Shown here: in pieces, positions 8,495 through 16,278 of the stretch
Layout: each line of letters opens with the position of its first letter
Numbering within the stretch: position 1 is the stretch's first letter
Assembly (NCBI RefSeq): GCF_033441515.1
Contig: NZ_JAWQJT010000001.1
Location: 2,046,001-2,110,000, forward strand
Direction of reading: 5' to 3'
DNA from: Amycolatopsis solani
GTDB lineage: Bacteria > Actinomycetota > Actinomycetes > Mycobacteriales > Pseudonocardiaceae
DNA: 64,000 bases
The notes under the pieces: generated by a model
Databases searched by the model: none
What the model was told of the DNA's origin: nothing
Seen by the model: only the letters and a program-made list of their open reading frames with translations
Translations under genes and position numbers: made by a program

Positions 8495-8557
8495 GCGAGG
8501 TCGCGAATGACTCATTCGGGACCTCCAAAGCCGCCAATGACTCATTCGCGACCTCGC
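8495..8557. repeat. Palindromic repeat element in an intergenic gap
   Basis: Outer arms GCGAGGTCGCGAATGA (8495-8510) and its exact complement (8542-8557) enclose 31 bases; AATGACTCATTCG is also repeated directly inside. It would form a 16-bp stem. The surrounding gap 8172-8654 (483 bases) has no credible gene; it also holds two DnaA-box-like nonamers at 8222-8230 and 8254-8262. It lies after the minus-strand SGNH hydrolase and may terminate it. Confidence 0.65.
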
Positions 8558-8654
8558 GCGAGCTGCCCACCCCGCCTGTCGGCGGTGAAGCGAGCCGGGG
8601 CCGGCGACTCTGCCGGAGCCGCCTCGCGCGCCCGGAGGCCGGGCCGGAGAACCC

Positions 8655-9491
8655 TCAGCTGGCCTGCTGAGCCTTGTCCGGCACCTCGAGCACGTCCAGC
8701 GGCGCCACGGGCGCCAACGGCGTCAAAGGAGCCAGCGGCGCCAGCTGTGGCCGCTTCGGCGAAAGCCCGTCCCCCATCGACTCGCCCCGCAGCTGACGGC
8801 GGATCCACGGCAGCAGGTGCACCTTCGTCCACGTCAGGTCCGAGCGCCGCGAGTCGATCCAGCGGCTCGGGGGTGCCTCCGAGGGCCACGGCTCGCGCCA
8901 GTCGCCCTCGACGGGGATGCCCAGGACCTCCGCCGACTTCAGGGCGATGCGGCGGTGGGCGTCGGGGGAGAAGTGGAGGCGGTCGTCGCTCCAGGCGCGG
9001 CGGTCGTGGAGCGGGGTCATCGCCCAGAGGTCGACCATGCGGGCGCCGTGGCGCTCGGCGATGGCCCACAGGTGGGTGTTGTAGATCGCCACCTTGCCGC
9101 GCAGGACCGACATCACCGAGAGGACCTTCGTGTCCGGGCCGTTGAACATCAGCACCGGGATGCCCGCCTCGCGCAGCTTGGCGACGCCCTCCTCCAGGCG
9201 CTCCGCCACCGCGTCCACGTCCGCGCCCGGCACGATGATGTCGTTGCCGCCCGCGCAGAGGGTGACCAGGTCGGGCTTCAGTTCCAGGGCGATCGGGAGC
9301 TGCTCGTCCATGATCTCGTCGAGCATCTTGCCCCGCAGCGACAGGTTCGCGTACCGGAAGTCGGGCCTGCCCGCCGCGAGGGTCTCCGCGAGCCGGTCGG
9401 CCCAGCCCCGGAACGAGCCGTCCGGCAAGGCGTCGTTGAGGCCCTCGGTGAAGCTGTCTCCTATGGCTACATAGCTGTCGATTCCGTACAC
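8655..9491 (-). CDS. SGNH/GDSL-family hydrolase
   Basis: This is a 278-residue esterase/lipase-type enzyme. Block I GDSFTEG carries the nucleophile Ser at about residue 12, block III is GGND, and the C-terminal DxxH is in FSPDAHRR. No signal peptide is present, so it is predicted to be cytoplasmic; the substrate is unknown. I prefer the GTG at 9491 because GGGGAAGGGG precedes it by six bases; an ATG at 9509 in the same frame is the alternative. An inverted repeat at 9533-9551 lies in its promoter region. Confidence 0.85.
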   Translation of the reverse strand: MYGIDSYVAIGDSFTEGLNDALPDGSFRGWADRLAETLAAGRPDFRYANLSLRGKMLDEIMDEQLPIALELKPDLVTLCAGGNDIIVPGADVDAVAERLEEGVAKLREAGIPVLMFNGPDTKVLSVMSVLRGKVAIYNTHLWAIAERHGARMVDLWAMTPLHDRRAWSDDRLHFSPDAHRRIALKSAEVLGIPVEGDWREPWPSEAPPSRWIDSRRSDLTWTKVHLLPWIRRQLRGESMGDGLSPKRPQLAPLAPLTPLAPVAPLDVLEVPDKAQQAS

Positions 9492-9532
9492 GTGGGTCCC
9501 CTTCCCCATCCTGCGACCGACTCCCCGACATG

Positions 9533-9551
9533 TAGTTGTACACCACAACTA
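9533..9551. promoter_or_regulatory. Candidate operator upstream of the SGNH hydrolase
   Basis: TAGTTGT-N5-ACAACTA is a perfect 7-bp inverted repeat with a 5-base centre, 42 bases upstream of the GTG start at 9491. Its AT-rich content is unusual for this genome, and the geometry suits a dimeric repressor. The regulator is unknown. Confidence 0.4.
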
Positions 9552-9758
9552 ACCATCGGGGTCCTACCCCCGCGCCACCCCGGCCGTTCAGCCCGGAGTA
9601 ACAGTGTCTTATCTTGTCGGCCTTCTCCGCTCCTTTATTACGCAGTCTTCACCTTCGGCATGCCGTGAAACGGCACACTCGAAGGCAAACCCGGCACCCG
9701 ATGTGGCGAAGATCTCCCTGCTTGGGGCGTCCCGGGCGCTTTCCGGCAGGCTGGACAC

Positions 9759-10418
9759 GTGTCCGGAGAACCCCGTGAGTCGCTCGCGCAGATCCTCGGC
9801 GGCCGCCGGGGCGCGCTCGACGCCAGTGTCCCGCCCGCCGGCTTCGTCGTCGGCTGGCTCGTGGCCGGGCAGTCCGTCGCCTGGGGTGCCGGGGTCGCCA
9901 TCGCGGTCGCCGTCGCACTCGGGGCCTACCGGGTCGCCCGGGGCGGCAAGGTCCGCGCGCTCGTGGTCAGCCTGGCCGCCGTCGTCGCGGCCGCGCTGAT
10001 CGCGCTGCACACCGGCCGCGCGCAGGACTTCTTCCTGCTCCAGCTGATGTCCAATGTGGCCAGCGCGCTGCTGTGGGCGGCCAGCATCGTCGTGCGCTGG
10101 CCGCTGCTCGGCGTCGTCGTCGGGCTGCTGCTCGGGCAGAAGGCGCGCTGGCGGCGGGACGCCGTGCTGCTGAAGGCCTACTCGCGGGCCAGCTGGGTGT
10201 GGGTGCTGCAGTACGTGCTGCGCGTGGTCGTCTACGGCCTGCTGTGGTGGGCCGGCCAGGTCATCGCGCTCGGCGTGGCCCGCACGGTGCTGTCGTGGCC
10301 GCTGGTCGCGCTGACCGTCGCGGTGAGCGGCTGGGTGCTCTACCGCGCGTTGCCGCCGGAGCACCCCGGCCTGCGCCTGGCGCCGGAGACCAGCTCGGAC
10401 GACGTACCCGGGGCATAA
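9759..10418 (+). CDS. DUF3159-family integral membrane protein
   Basis: This 219-residue protein begins ESLAQILGGRRGALDASVPP, a start typical of the actinobacterial DUF3159 family, followed by about six hydrophobic helices. The motif LLLGQKARWRRDAVLLKAY between helices 4 and 5 is also family-like. Function is unknown; in other actinobacteria the family often neighbours potassium-uptake (Trk) genes, which are not seen here. The GTG at 9759 is the only reasonable start. A hairpin follows four bases after the stop. Confidence 0.8.
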   Translation: MSGEPRESLAQILGGRRGALDASVPPAGFVVGWLVAGQSVAWGAGVAIAVAVALGAYRVARGGKVRALVVSLAAVVAAALIALHTGRAQDFFLLQLMSNVASALLWAASIVVRWPLLGVVVGLLLGQKARWRRDAVLLKAYSRASWVWVLQYVLRVVVYGLLWWAGQVIALGVARTVLSWPLVALTVAVSGWVLYRALPPEHPGLRLAPETSSDDVPGA

Positions 10419-10421
10419 GGC

Positions 10422-10453
10422 GGCCCCCGGCGAGGGGGGAGGGTCCGGGGGCC
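10422..10453 (+). terminator. Hairpin after the DUF3159 gene
   Basis: GGCCCCCGG (10422-10430) pairs with CCGGGGGCC (10445-10453) across a 14-base purine-rich loop. It sits four bases after the stop at 10418 and before the 3' end of nagK, so it can serve convergent transcripts. Confidence 0.65.
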
Positions 10454-10519
10454 ACTGCCTACGTTACCCGGACTACCCGGGTTCAGTCGACGTTTTCGCG
10501 GTTTCGCGCCGCGTTTTGC

Positions 10520-11485
10520 TCAATCTCCGCGCGCCACGGGCCTCGGCGCCCCCTCGCCGAAGGCGTCCACAGCGGCCAGCCAGGCCGCACCGAGCACGCC
10601 ATCGCAGCTGGTCAGCACCTCGAGGCCGGACAATCCACGGCGGACGAGCGCGCCGACCGGGCTGTCCCCGGTGAGCACCGAGCCGACGAGCACGACCGGC
10701 GTCGACTCGCCGGGCTCGCGCGCCGCGAGGGCGTTCGCGACGAGCAGCTCGGCCGCGCGGCCGACGATCTCCCGGGCCGCGGGCTCGCCGCCGGCGTGCG
10801 CCGCGCTCACCAGCGGGGCGAAGCGGGCGAGCCGCACCGGCGCCTCGGCGTTGGCGGCCGTGATGAGCGCGCGCGACGCGGCGAGCCGCCCGGCGTCGGT
10901 CCGGACGTCCACTCCGGACGGTCCGAGCGCGGCGGCGAGCACCGCCGACGGCAGTCCCGCCAAGGGCAGGCCGCGGCCGAGAGCCTCCAAAGTGGAACGG
11001 ACGGCTTCGCGGCCGAGCCAGAACGCCGACCCCTCGTCGCCGAGCAGCCAGCCGTAGCCGCCCGCGGTCCCGGCCAGCCGCCGCTTGCGGATCCGGCCCG
11101 CGATCGAGCCGGTGCCGGCGACGAGCACGGTCCCGTCCGGCGCGGCCGTCGCGGACGCGTACGCCACTTCGGCGTCAGCCACGGTCCGGACCACGCCGGC
11201 GAGCCCGATCCGCGCCCACGCGGCTTCGAACACCGCCGCCACCGCCGGATCGCTCAGCTTGCTGACCCCGGCCATGCCGACGACGCACGCCCGCACGCCG
11301 GCGGGGTCGCGGTCGCCGAGTGCCGCGGTGATCGCGCCGGTGATCCGGCCCGCGGCGACCTCAGGCGCGTGCGCGTTGGGGTTGGCGCCTTCGCCGCGCC
11401 CGGTGCCGAGCACGACGCCGGCGGCGTCGACCAGTGCGGCCCTGGTCGACGTGCCGCCGGCGTCGACGCCGATCGCGGAGGTCAC
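10520..11485 (-). CDS. nagK: N-acetylglucosamine kinase-like protein (BadF/BadG/BcrA/BcrD ATPase family)
   Basis: This is a 321-residue sugar kinase of the ASKHA fold. The phosphate-1 motif IGVDAGGTSTRAALVD is at the N-terminus, phosphate-2 is in VLVAGTGSIAGR, and GGYGWLLGDEGSAFWLGR is characteristic of the GlcNAc-kinase group. It probably makes GlcNAc-6-phosphate in the cytoplasm. The GTG start at 11485 overlaps the stop of the SIS-domain gene in GTGA, so the two are coupled. The neighbouring DasR-like gene and dre-like site support aminosugar control. Confidence 0.85.
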   Translation of the reverse strand: MTSAIGVDAGGTSTRAALVDAAGVVLGTGRGEGANPNAHAPEVAAGRITGAITAALGDRDPAGVRACVVGMAGVSKLSDPAVAAVFEAAWARIGLAGVVRTVADAEVAYASATAAPDGTVLVAGTGSIAGRIRKRRLAGTAGGYGWLLGDEGSAFWLGREAVRSTLEALGRGLPLAGLPSAVLAAALGPSGVDVRTDAGRLAASRALITAANAEAPVRLARFAPLVSAAHAGGEPAAREIVGRAAELLVANALAAREPGESTPVVLVGSVLTGDSPVGALVRRGLSGLEVLTSCDGVLGAAWLAAVDAFGEGAPRPVARGD

Positions 11486-12528
11486 CGGGTCTTGGTCACC
11501 TTGAGCAGGCCGCGCGGGTTGTCCGGGTCGCCGCCGCGGGCCAGCGACAGGCCCAGCGCGATCTGCTGGACGGGCAGGATCTCCAGGATCGGCGCCAGCT
11601 CCTCGACGGTCTGCGGGACGTCGATCCGCAGCGCCGCGGGGGTGTCCGCGGACGCCGAACCGACCGCGACGACGTCCGCGCCGCGCTTGCCGACGGCGTC
11701 GATGACGTCGCGCATGGCTTCCGCGCCGTGCCCGGCGCTGGTCAACGCCAGCACCGCCGTCTGGTCGTCGACCGCCGCCACCGGACCGTGCAGCAGGTCC
11801 GCGCCGCTGTACGCGCGCGCCGCGAGGTAGCTCGTCTCGGCGAGCTTGAGCGACGCCTCCAGCGCGGTCGCGTAGGAGTAGCCGCGGGCGGCGGTGAGCA
11901 CCCGGTTCACGAACCGGTACCGGTCGACCGCCCGCTGGACGCCCTCGGTGGAGCCGTCGAGGGTCTGCTGCGCCAGCTCGCCGATCTTCTCGGCGTCGGC
12001 CGCCTTGCCGCCGCGCACCGCGTCGACGAGCAGGTAGAGCGCCATCAGCGTCGCGGAGTACGTCTTGGTCGCCGCAACGGCCTGTTCGACGCCCGCGCCG
12101 ATGTCGATGCCGAGCTCGGACGCCGCCCGCAGCGGCGAGTCCGGGGTGTTGGTCACGGAAACGGTCAGCGCGCCCTGGCGCCGCGCCGTTTCGGTGACCT
12201 CGATCAGGTCAGGCGAGCCACCGCTCTGGCTGACGGTGACGAACAGCACGTCCCGCAGATCGGGTCGTGCGCCGTACAGCGTCGCCGTGGACGGGGAAAC
12301 CAGACCGGCCGGAAGGCCGAGGAGTACCTCGATCAGGTACTTCGCGTACAACGCTGCGTGGTCGCTCGATCCACGCGCCGCGAGCAAAGCGAAGCGCGGG
12401 GGCCGTTGTGAGATCTTTTCCGCCACTTCGGCGATTTCCGCCTGACGCTGCACCAGTCCCGCCAAGACGTCCGGCTGCTGGGCGATCTCCGCGGCCATGT
12501 GCTCGCCGGGCCGTTGTTGGGTCATCAT
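11482..12528 (-). CDS. SIS-domain aminosugar isomerase/deaminase-like protein
   Basis: The protein has 348 residues in two SIS modules, like the isomerase half of GlmS and AgaS-type deaminases. Phosphosugar loops LLAARGSSDHAALYAKY and FVTVSQSGGSPDL are present, as is the ATKTYSATL segment. There is no glutaminase domain, so ammonia-dependent isomerisation or deamination of glucosamine-6-phosphate is the likely chemistry. I chose the ATG at 12528 because GAGGAAA lies just upstream; the open frame reaches 12549. It is first in the operon with the GlcNAc kinase, and a dre-like site lies 48 bases upstream. Confidence 0.85.
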   Translation of the reverse strand: MMTQQRPGEHMAAEIAQQPDVLAGLVQRQAEIAEVAEKISQRPPRFALLAARGSSDHAALYAKYLIEVLLGLPAGLVSPSTATLYGARPDLRDVLFVTVSQSGGSPDLIEVTETARRQGALTVSVTNTPDSPLRAASELGIDIGAGVEQAVAATKTYSATLMALYLLVDAVRGGKAADAEKIGELAQQTLDGSTEGVQRAVDRYRFVNRVLTAARGYSYATALEASLKLAETSYLAARAYSGADLLHGPVAAVDDQTAVLALTSAGHGAEAMRDVIDAVGKRGADVVAVGSASADTPAALRIDVPQTVEELAPILEILPVQQIALGLSLARGGDPDNPRGLLKVTKTR

Positions 12529-12575
12529 TTTCCTCTCCACCTCCGGCATTATGTACCGGACTCAGGCGGCGTCGG

Positions 12576-12591
12576 TCAGGTCTAGACCAAT
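12576..12591. promoter_or_regulatory. dre-like DasR operator
   Basis: TCAGGTCTAGACCAAT matches the known DasR-responsive element ACTGGTCTAGACCAGT at 13 of 16 positions, with a perfect GGTCTAGACC core (12579-12588). It lies between the divergent SIS/nagK operon and the dasR-like gene, so it can control both and give autoregulation. DasR is known to leave dre sites when it binds glucosamine-6-phosphate or GlcNAc-6-phosphate. Confidence 0.8.
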
Positions 12592-12676
12592 GTTAGTGGG
12601 GCGGGCCGTCGGTGGAAAAGGGTACGTTTCATACGGGGACGTGGCGTGTGATGAGGGAAGGCATAGGGAGTCGGGC

Positions 12677-13432
12677 ATGTTGGAGACCACCACCACGGGC
12701 GAGGCGGGCGCCGTCGCCGGGATGCGCGGGCAGCGCGAGCCCAAGTATTGGGCGTTGAAACAGCACCTCCTCGATCTTTTGGACGTCCTCCCGCCGGGGT
12801 CGCCGATCCCGACCGAACGCGCGCTCGCGGGGGAGTTCACCGTCTCCCGCACCACCGTGCGGCAGGCGCTGGCGGACCTGACCGCCGAGGGGCGCCTGCA
12901 CCGGGTGCAGGGAAAAGGCACCTTCGCGGCCGAGCCGAAGCTCGCGCAGCGGCTGCAGTTGTCGTCGTACACCGAGGACATGCGCAAGCAGGGCCTGAAG
13001 CCGTCGTCGAAGCTTTTGGAAGTCGAGGAACTGCCGGTCGAGGGTGACCTCGCGAAGCTGCTCGGAATCCGGACGGGTGCGAAAATTCTTCGCCTTCGAC
13101 GTCTTCGACTCGCGGACTCCCAGCCGATGGCGCTGGAGACGACGCACCTCCCGCTCGGCCGTTTCCGCGGGCTGCGCAAGCACGTCTCGCAGGGCGGCTC
13201 GTTGTACGCCGTTCTACGCGAGCACTACGGGGTCGAACTCGAGCGCGCCGAAGAGACGATCGAGACGTCGCTCGCCGGACCGCAGGAAGCGGAAATGCTC
13301 GGCGCCGACGTCGGCATGCCGGTGCTGATGCTGACCCGGCACTCGTTCGCCACGGACGGCAAGCCGGTCGAATTCGCCCGCTCCGTGTACCGCGGCGACC
13401 GCTACAAGTTCGTCACGACGCTGCTGCCGTAA
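12677..13432 (+). CDS. dasR: GntR/HutC-family regulator, DasR-like
   Basis: This is a 251-residue repressor. The GntR winged helix (about 20-90) contains IPTERALAGEFTVSRTTVRQ, and a UTRA effector domain (about 100-245) follows with FVTTLLP at the end. It is placed as DasR by its position opposite a GlcNAc kinase/SIS operon and by the dre-like site 85 bases upstream. DasR-type proteins sense aminosugar phosphates and control chitin/GlcNAc use and development in streptomycetes. The ATG at 12677 follows AGGGAG with good spacing; upstream in-frame codons are not conserved-looking. Confidence 0.85.
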   Translation: MLETTTTGEAGAVAGMRGQREPKYWALKQHLLDLLDVLPPGSPIPTERALAGEFTVSRTTVRQALADLTAEGRLHRVQGKGTFAAEPKLAQRLQLSSYTEDMRKQGLKPSSKLLEVEELPVEGDLAKLLGIRTGAKILRLRRLRLADSQPMALETTHLPLGRFRGLRKHVSQGGSLYAVLREHYGVELERAEETIETSLAGPQEAEMLGADVGMPVLMLTRHSFATDGKPVEFARSVYRGDRYKFVTTLLP

Positions 13433-13468
13433 GCGCGCGGTTGACGGCGGTCCCCGGTCAGGGTGGAG

Positions 13469-13562
13469 TGAGAACCTTATTCTGGTTAGGTCGGCGCGAC
13501 GGGCCGCAGCTCGGCTGCCTGCGGTGACTGTTGCGCCGACCGACGGCTGAATAAGGTTCTCA
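13469..13562 (+). promoter_or_regulatory. Three-tier nested stem-loop abutting the exporter start codon
   Basis: Outer arms TGAGAACCTTATTC (13469-13482) and its exact complement (13549-13562), middle arms GGTCGGCGC (13489-13497) and GCGCCGACC (13533-13541), and inner arms CCGCAG (13504-13509) and CTGCGG (13519-13524) nest without crossing. The structure ends 2 bases before the GTG at 13565, so AAGG, the only ribosome-binding-like sequence, lies in the outer stem. It could be a translational attenuator, or a pair of operator half-sites 66 bases apart. Confidence 0.65.
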
Positions 13563-13564
13563 GG

Positions 13565-15091
13565 GTGACTGCCACCGAAGACACCGGGATCCGGTGGGGG
13601 ACGCACGCCGCGCGCGGCGTCCTCGCCACCACCATCCTCGGGTCGGGCATGGCGATGCTCGACGGCACCATCGTCAACGTCGCCCTGCCCCGCATCGGAA
13701 CCGAGCTCAACGCCTCCGTCGCCGGTCTCCAGTGGATCCTCGACGGGTACCTGCTGGCGCTCGCCGCGCTGATCCTCGTCGCCGGATCGCTCGGCGACCG
13801 CTACGGCAGGCGCCGCACGTACCTCGTCGGCGTCGTCTGGTTCGGCGTCGCCTCCGGGCTGTGCGCCGCGGCGCAGTCCACCGAGATGCTCGTCGCGACC
13901 CGGATCCTGCAGGGCATCGGCGGCGCGCTGCTGACGCCGGGGTCGCTGGCGATCCTCCAGGCGTCCTTCGCGCACGACGCCCGCGCCCGCGCGATCGGCG
14001 CCTGGTCCGGGCTCGGCGGCATCGCGGCGGCCGCCGGGCCGCTGCTCGGCGGGTTCCTCGTGCAGGTCTGGTCGTGGCGGCTGGCGTTCCTGATCAACGT
14101 GCCGATCGCCGTCGCTGTGGTTCTCATGGCGCGGAAGTTCGTCCCCGAATCCCGCGACCCGGAGGCCACGGGACACCCCGACTTCGGGGCGGCCGCGCTC
14201 GGCGCCGTCGGCCTCGCCGGCGTCACCGGCGCGCTGGTGGAGGCGCCGGGGCGCGGCATCGGCGACCCGATCGTGCTGGTCGCGGGCCTGCTCGGGATCG
14301 CCGGGCTGGCCGCGTTCGTCCTCGTCCAGCACCGCTCGGCCGAGCCGCTCGTGCCGCCGTCGCTGTTCCGCGACCGGACGTTCACGCTCTCGAACGCGCT
14401 GACGTTCGTCGTCTACGCCGCGCTCGGCGGGGTGATGATGCTGCTGGTCATGCAGCTGCAGGTGTCGCTCGGGTACTCGCCGACCGCGGCCGGGCTGGCG
14501 GGGCTGCCGCTGACGGTCATCATGCTGCTGCTTTCGGGGCGTTCCGGCGCGCTCGCGCAGCGCATCGGCCCGCGCACGCAGCTCGTCGTCGGCCCGATCG
14601 TCGTCGGCGCGGGGATGCTGCTGATGCTGCGCATCGCGCCCGGCGCGTCCTACTTCGGCGCGGTGCTGCCCGCGGTCGCGGTGTTCGGGCTCGGCCTGGC
14701 GACGGTCGTGGCCCCGGTGACCGCGACGGTGCTCGCCGCGGCCCCGGACCGCTTCGCCGGCGTCGCGTCCGGCGTCAACAACGCGATCGCCCGCTCGGGC
14801 GGGCTCCTGGCGGTGGCGGTGCTGCCCGCCGCGGCGGGGCTGACCGGCGAGGCGTACGCGGACCCGGTGGCGCTGACCGCGGGCTGGCGGATGGCGCTGG
14901 TCATCTGCGCCGCGCTGGCCATCGCGGGCGGGCTGATCGCGCTGGGCATCCACAACGGCGTCCTCGAACCCCCTTCGACGGCCAAGCCGGCCGACGACGA
15001 GTGCCCCCACCTGGGCGAGTGCTACCACTGCGGCGTCGAGGGCCCGCCGACCCACGTCCGCGGCGGCGGGACCCCGGTCGCCGGCTCCTGA
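13565..15091 (+). CDS. DHA2-family (EmrB/QacA-like) multidrug exporter with Cys/His-rich tail
   Basis: This 508-residue, 14-helix major facilitator is probably a proton-coupled drug exporter. Motif A is in GDRYGRRRTY, the helix-1 motif in GSGMAMLDGTIVNVALP (D-x-T-I-V-N-V-A-L-P) and motif C in helix 5 around GGIAAAAGPLLGG. After the last helix there is a short hydrophilic tail with C480, H482, C486, H488 and C489, a possible metal site that I do not associate with the core family. The GTG start at 13565 directly follows the nested stem-loop. No local regulator gene is adjacent. Its terminator palindrome begins six bases after the stop and is split by an IS. Confidence 0.85.
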   Translation: MTATEDTGIRWGTHAARGVLATTILGSGMAMLDGTIVNVALPRIGTELNASVAGLQWILDGYLLALAALILVAGSLGDRYGRRRTYLVGVVWFGVASGLCAAAQSTEMLVATRILQGIGGALLTPGSLAILQASFAHDARARAIGAWSGLGGIAAAAGPLLGGFLVQVWSWRLAFLINVPIAVAVVLMARKFVPESRDPEATGHPDFGAAALGAVGLAGVTGALVEAPGRGIGDPIVLVAGLLGIAGLAAFVLVQHRSAEPLVPPSLFRDRTFTLSNALTFVVYAALGGVMMLLVMQLQVSLGYSPTAAGLAGLPLTVIMLLLSGRSGALAQRIGPRTQLVVGPIVVGAGMLLMLRIAPGASYFGAVLPAVAVFGLGLATVVAPVTATVLAAAPDRFAGVASGVNNAIARSGGLLAVAVLPAAAGLTGEAYADPVALTAGWRMALVICAALAIAGGLIALGIHNGVLEPPSTAKPADDECPHLGECYHCGVEGPPTHVRGGGTPVAGS

Positions 15092-15096
15092 CCCGG

Positions 15097-15176
15097 AGCG
15101 CCCCAATGTGGCGTTCGGTGCGTCCAGCGCACCCAATGTGGCGTTCGGTGCGTCTGACGCAACCAACGCCACATTG
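15097..15176. repeat. Palindromic terminator element, left part (cut by the IS)
   Basis: Three related units are present. Unit 1 (15097-15124) and unit 2 (15126-15154) are direct repeats containing CCAATGTGGCGTTCGG. Unit 3 (15156-15176) is inverted and stops at the IS. Its missing seven bases are at 16261-16267, beyond the IS. Rejoined, unit 3 complements unit 1 at 26 of 28 positions, giving a long hairpin between the convergent exporter and dehydratase genes. Confidence 0.75.
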
Positions 15177-16255
15177 GGGTTGTTTCATCGTGGTTGTGGC
15201 TGGTCGGGGCGGTGAGAGCGAGCCAATCAGGTTGTGCCGGGAGGAAGTGACGCCGGGACCGGCGTGGTGACCCCGGACATAGGTGAAGCCCTCGGCACGA
15301 TCGAGATGTGAGTCAACAACCCGCCGAGGGCTTCGAACCCATTTCTTACCAGGTCACCCTCCCGCTCTCATCCTCGACCCTGCAGATGGTCGCCGGGCTG
15401 ATCCGTTCCCACCGGTGCCGGTTGCGGTCCCGCTGGCGCAAAGCCACCCCGGCCGAGCAGGCCCTGGTCGTGCTGGCGGTGCTGCGCCACGACCCGCGCC
15501 TGGCTCATCTCGGGGCCGGTATGGGCGTGTCGGCATCCACGGTCCGGCGGTGGGTGCTGGAGGTCATCGCCTTGCTCGCCGCCCGCGCGGCACGCCTGAA
15601 CCGTGTCCTGCGCCGCCTGGCCGCCCAGGGCGCGGCGGTGGTGTTGGTGGACGGCACCTTGATCCGGACCCGTCGCCGCACCGGCCGAGCGAACCGGGTC
15701 AACTACAGCGGCAAACACAAACAGCACGGCCTGGTCGTACTGGCCCTGACCGACGAGGACGGCCGGTTGTTGTGGGTATCGGCGGCGGTGCCGGGCAAGA
15801 CCGCCGATATCACCGCTGCTCGCCGGCTGCGGATCCGGGAACACCTGCATGCCCACGACCTGACCCCGGCCGGGGACAAGGGCATTCAGGGCTGGCACAA
15901 AGACGTCCGCACCACCAAGCACTGTGGTGTCTGCGAGGGGGCGTGTGGGCAGGTGGTGCTGACTCCGTATAAGGCTGAAGCGAAGCGGCCGTTGAGCAAG
16001 GCGCAGAAGCAGGCGAATGCGGTGTTCGCGGCAATGCGGTGCGCGGTGGAGGGCGGCTTCGCCGCCCTCAAAGCCTGGCGGGTCCTGGACAAACTCCGCC
16101 TGGCACCCCGTCATGCCACGACGTTGCTGCGGGCTCTGCTCGTGCTGACCCAGCACGAGCAGAGCGTCCGCGACGGTGCCCTGCCTGATCCCGCGTGAGC
16201 TTTACCAGACCCGGTCAACCCATCGTGACCAGCACAAACCAGGATGAAACAACCC
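15177..16255 (+). mobile_element. Complete 1,079-bp insertion sequence (DDE, IS5-like)
   Basis: Imperfect terminal inverted repeats of 29 bp (25 matches) lie at 15177-15205 and 16227-16255; the first 13 bases, GGGTTGTTTCATC, are identical. A 5-bp direct repeat CATTG flanks the element at 15172-15176 and 16256-16260, consistent with a target duplication. One intact transposase gene fills most of it. With good ends, intact gene and target duplication, the insertion appears recent. Confidence 0.85.
15308..16198 (+). CDS. IS5-like transposase (HARBI1/DDE_Tnp_4 type)
   Basis: The transposase has 296 residues. A helix-turn-helix (about 45-90, with MGVSASTVRRWVLEV) is followed by the catalytic domain. 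Candidate DDE residues are D115 in LVDGTLI, D190 in GDKGIQG and E248 in CAVEGGFAALK. The frame is uninterrupted and the GTG start at 15308 is 131 bases inside the left end, so the element may be active. The assignment to the IS5 superfamily rests on the motif spacing; the precise group needs a database comparison. Confidence 0.88.
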   Translation: MSQQPAEGFEPISYQVTLPLSSSTLQMVAGLIRSHRCRLRSRWRKATPAEQALVVLAVLRHDPRLAHLGAGMGVSASTVRRWVLEVIALLAARAARLNRVLRRLAAQGAAVVLVDGTLIRTRRRTGRANRVNYSGKHKQHGLVVLALTDEDGRLLWVSAAVPGKTADITAARRLRIREHLHAHDLTPAGDKGIQGWHKDVRTTKHCGVCEGACGQVVLTPYKAEAKRPLSKAQKQANAVFAAMRCAVEGGFAALKAWRVLDKLRLAPRHATTLLRALLVLTQHEQSVRDGALPDPA

Positions 16256-16278
16256 CATTGGGGCGCTTGGGGCCGGGG

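Noticed and set aside
10073..11830. A 585-codon plus-strand open frame over the GlcNAc kinase
   Set aside because: It is antisense to a well-supported kinase and a SIS protein and shows no domain.
13214..15172. A 652-codon minus-strand open frame over dasR end and the exporter
   Set aside because: Composition is a shadow pattern (Arg/Gly/Asp runs) without any motif; the plus-strand exporter is unambiguous.
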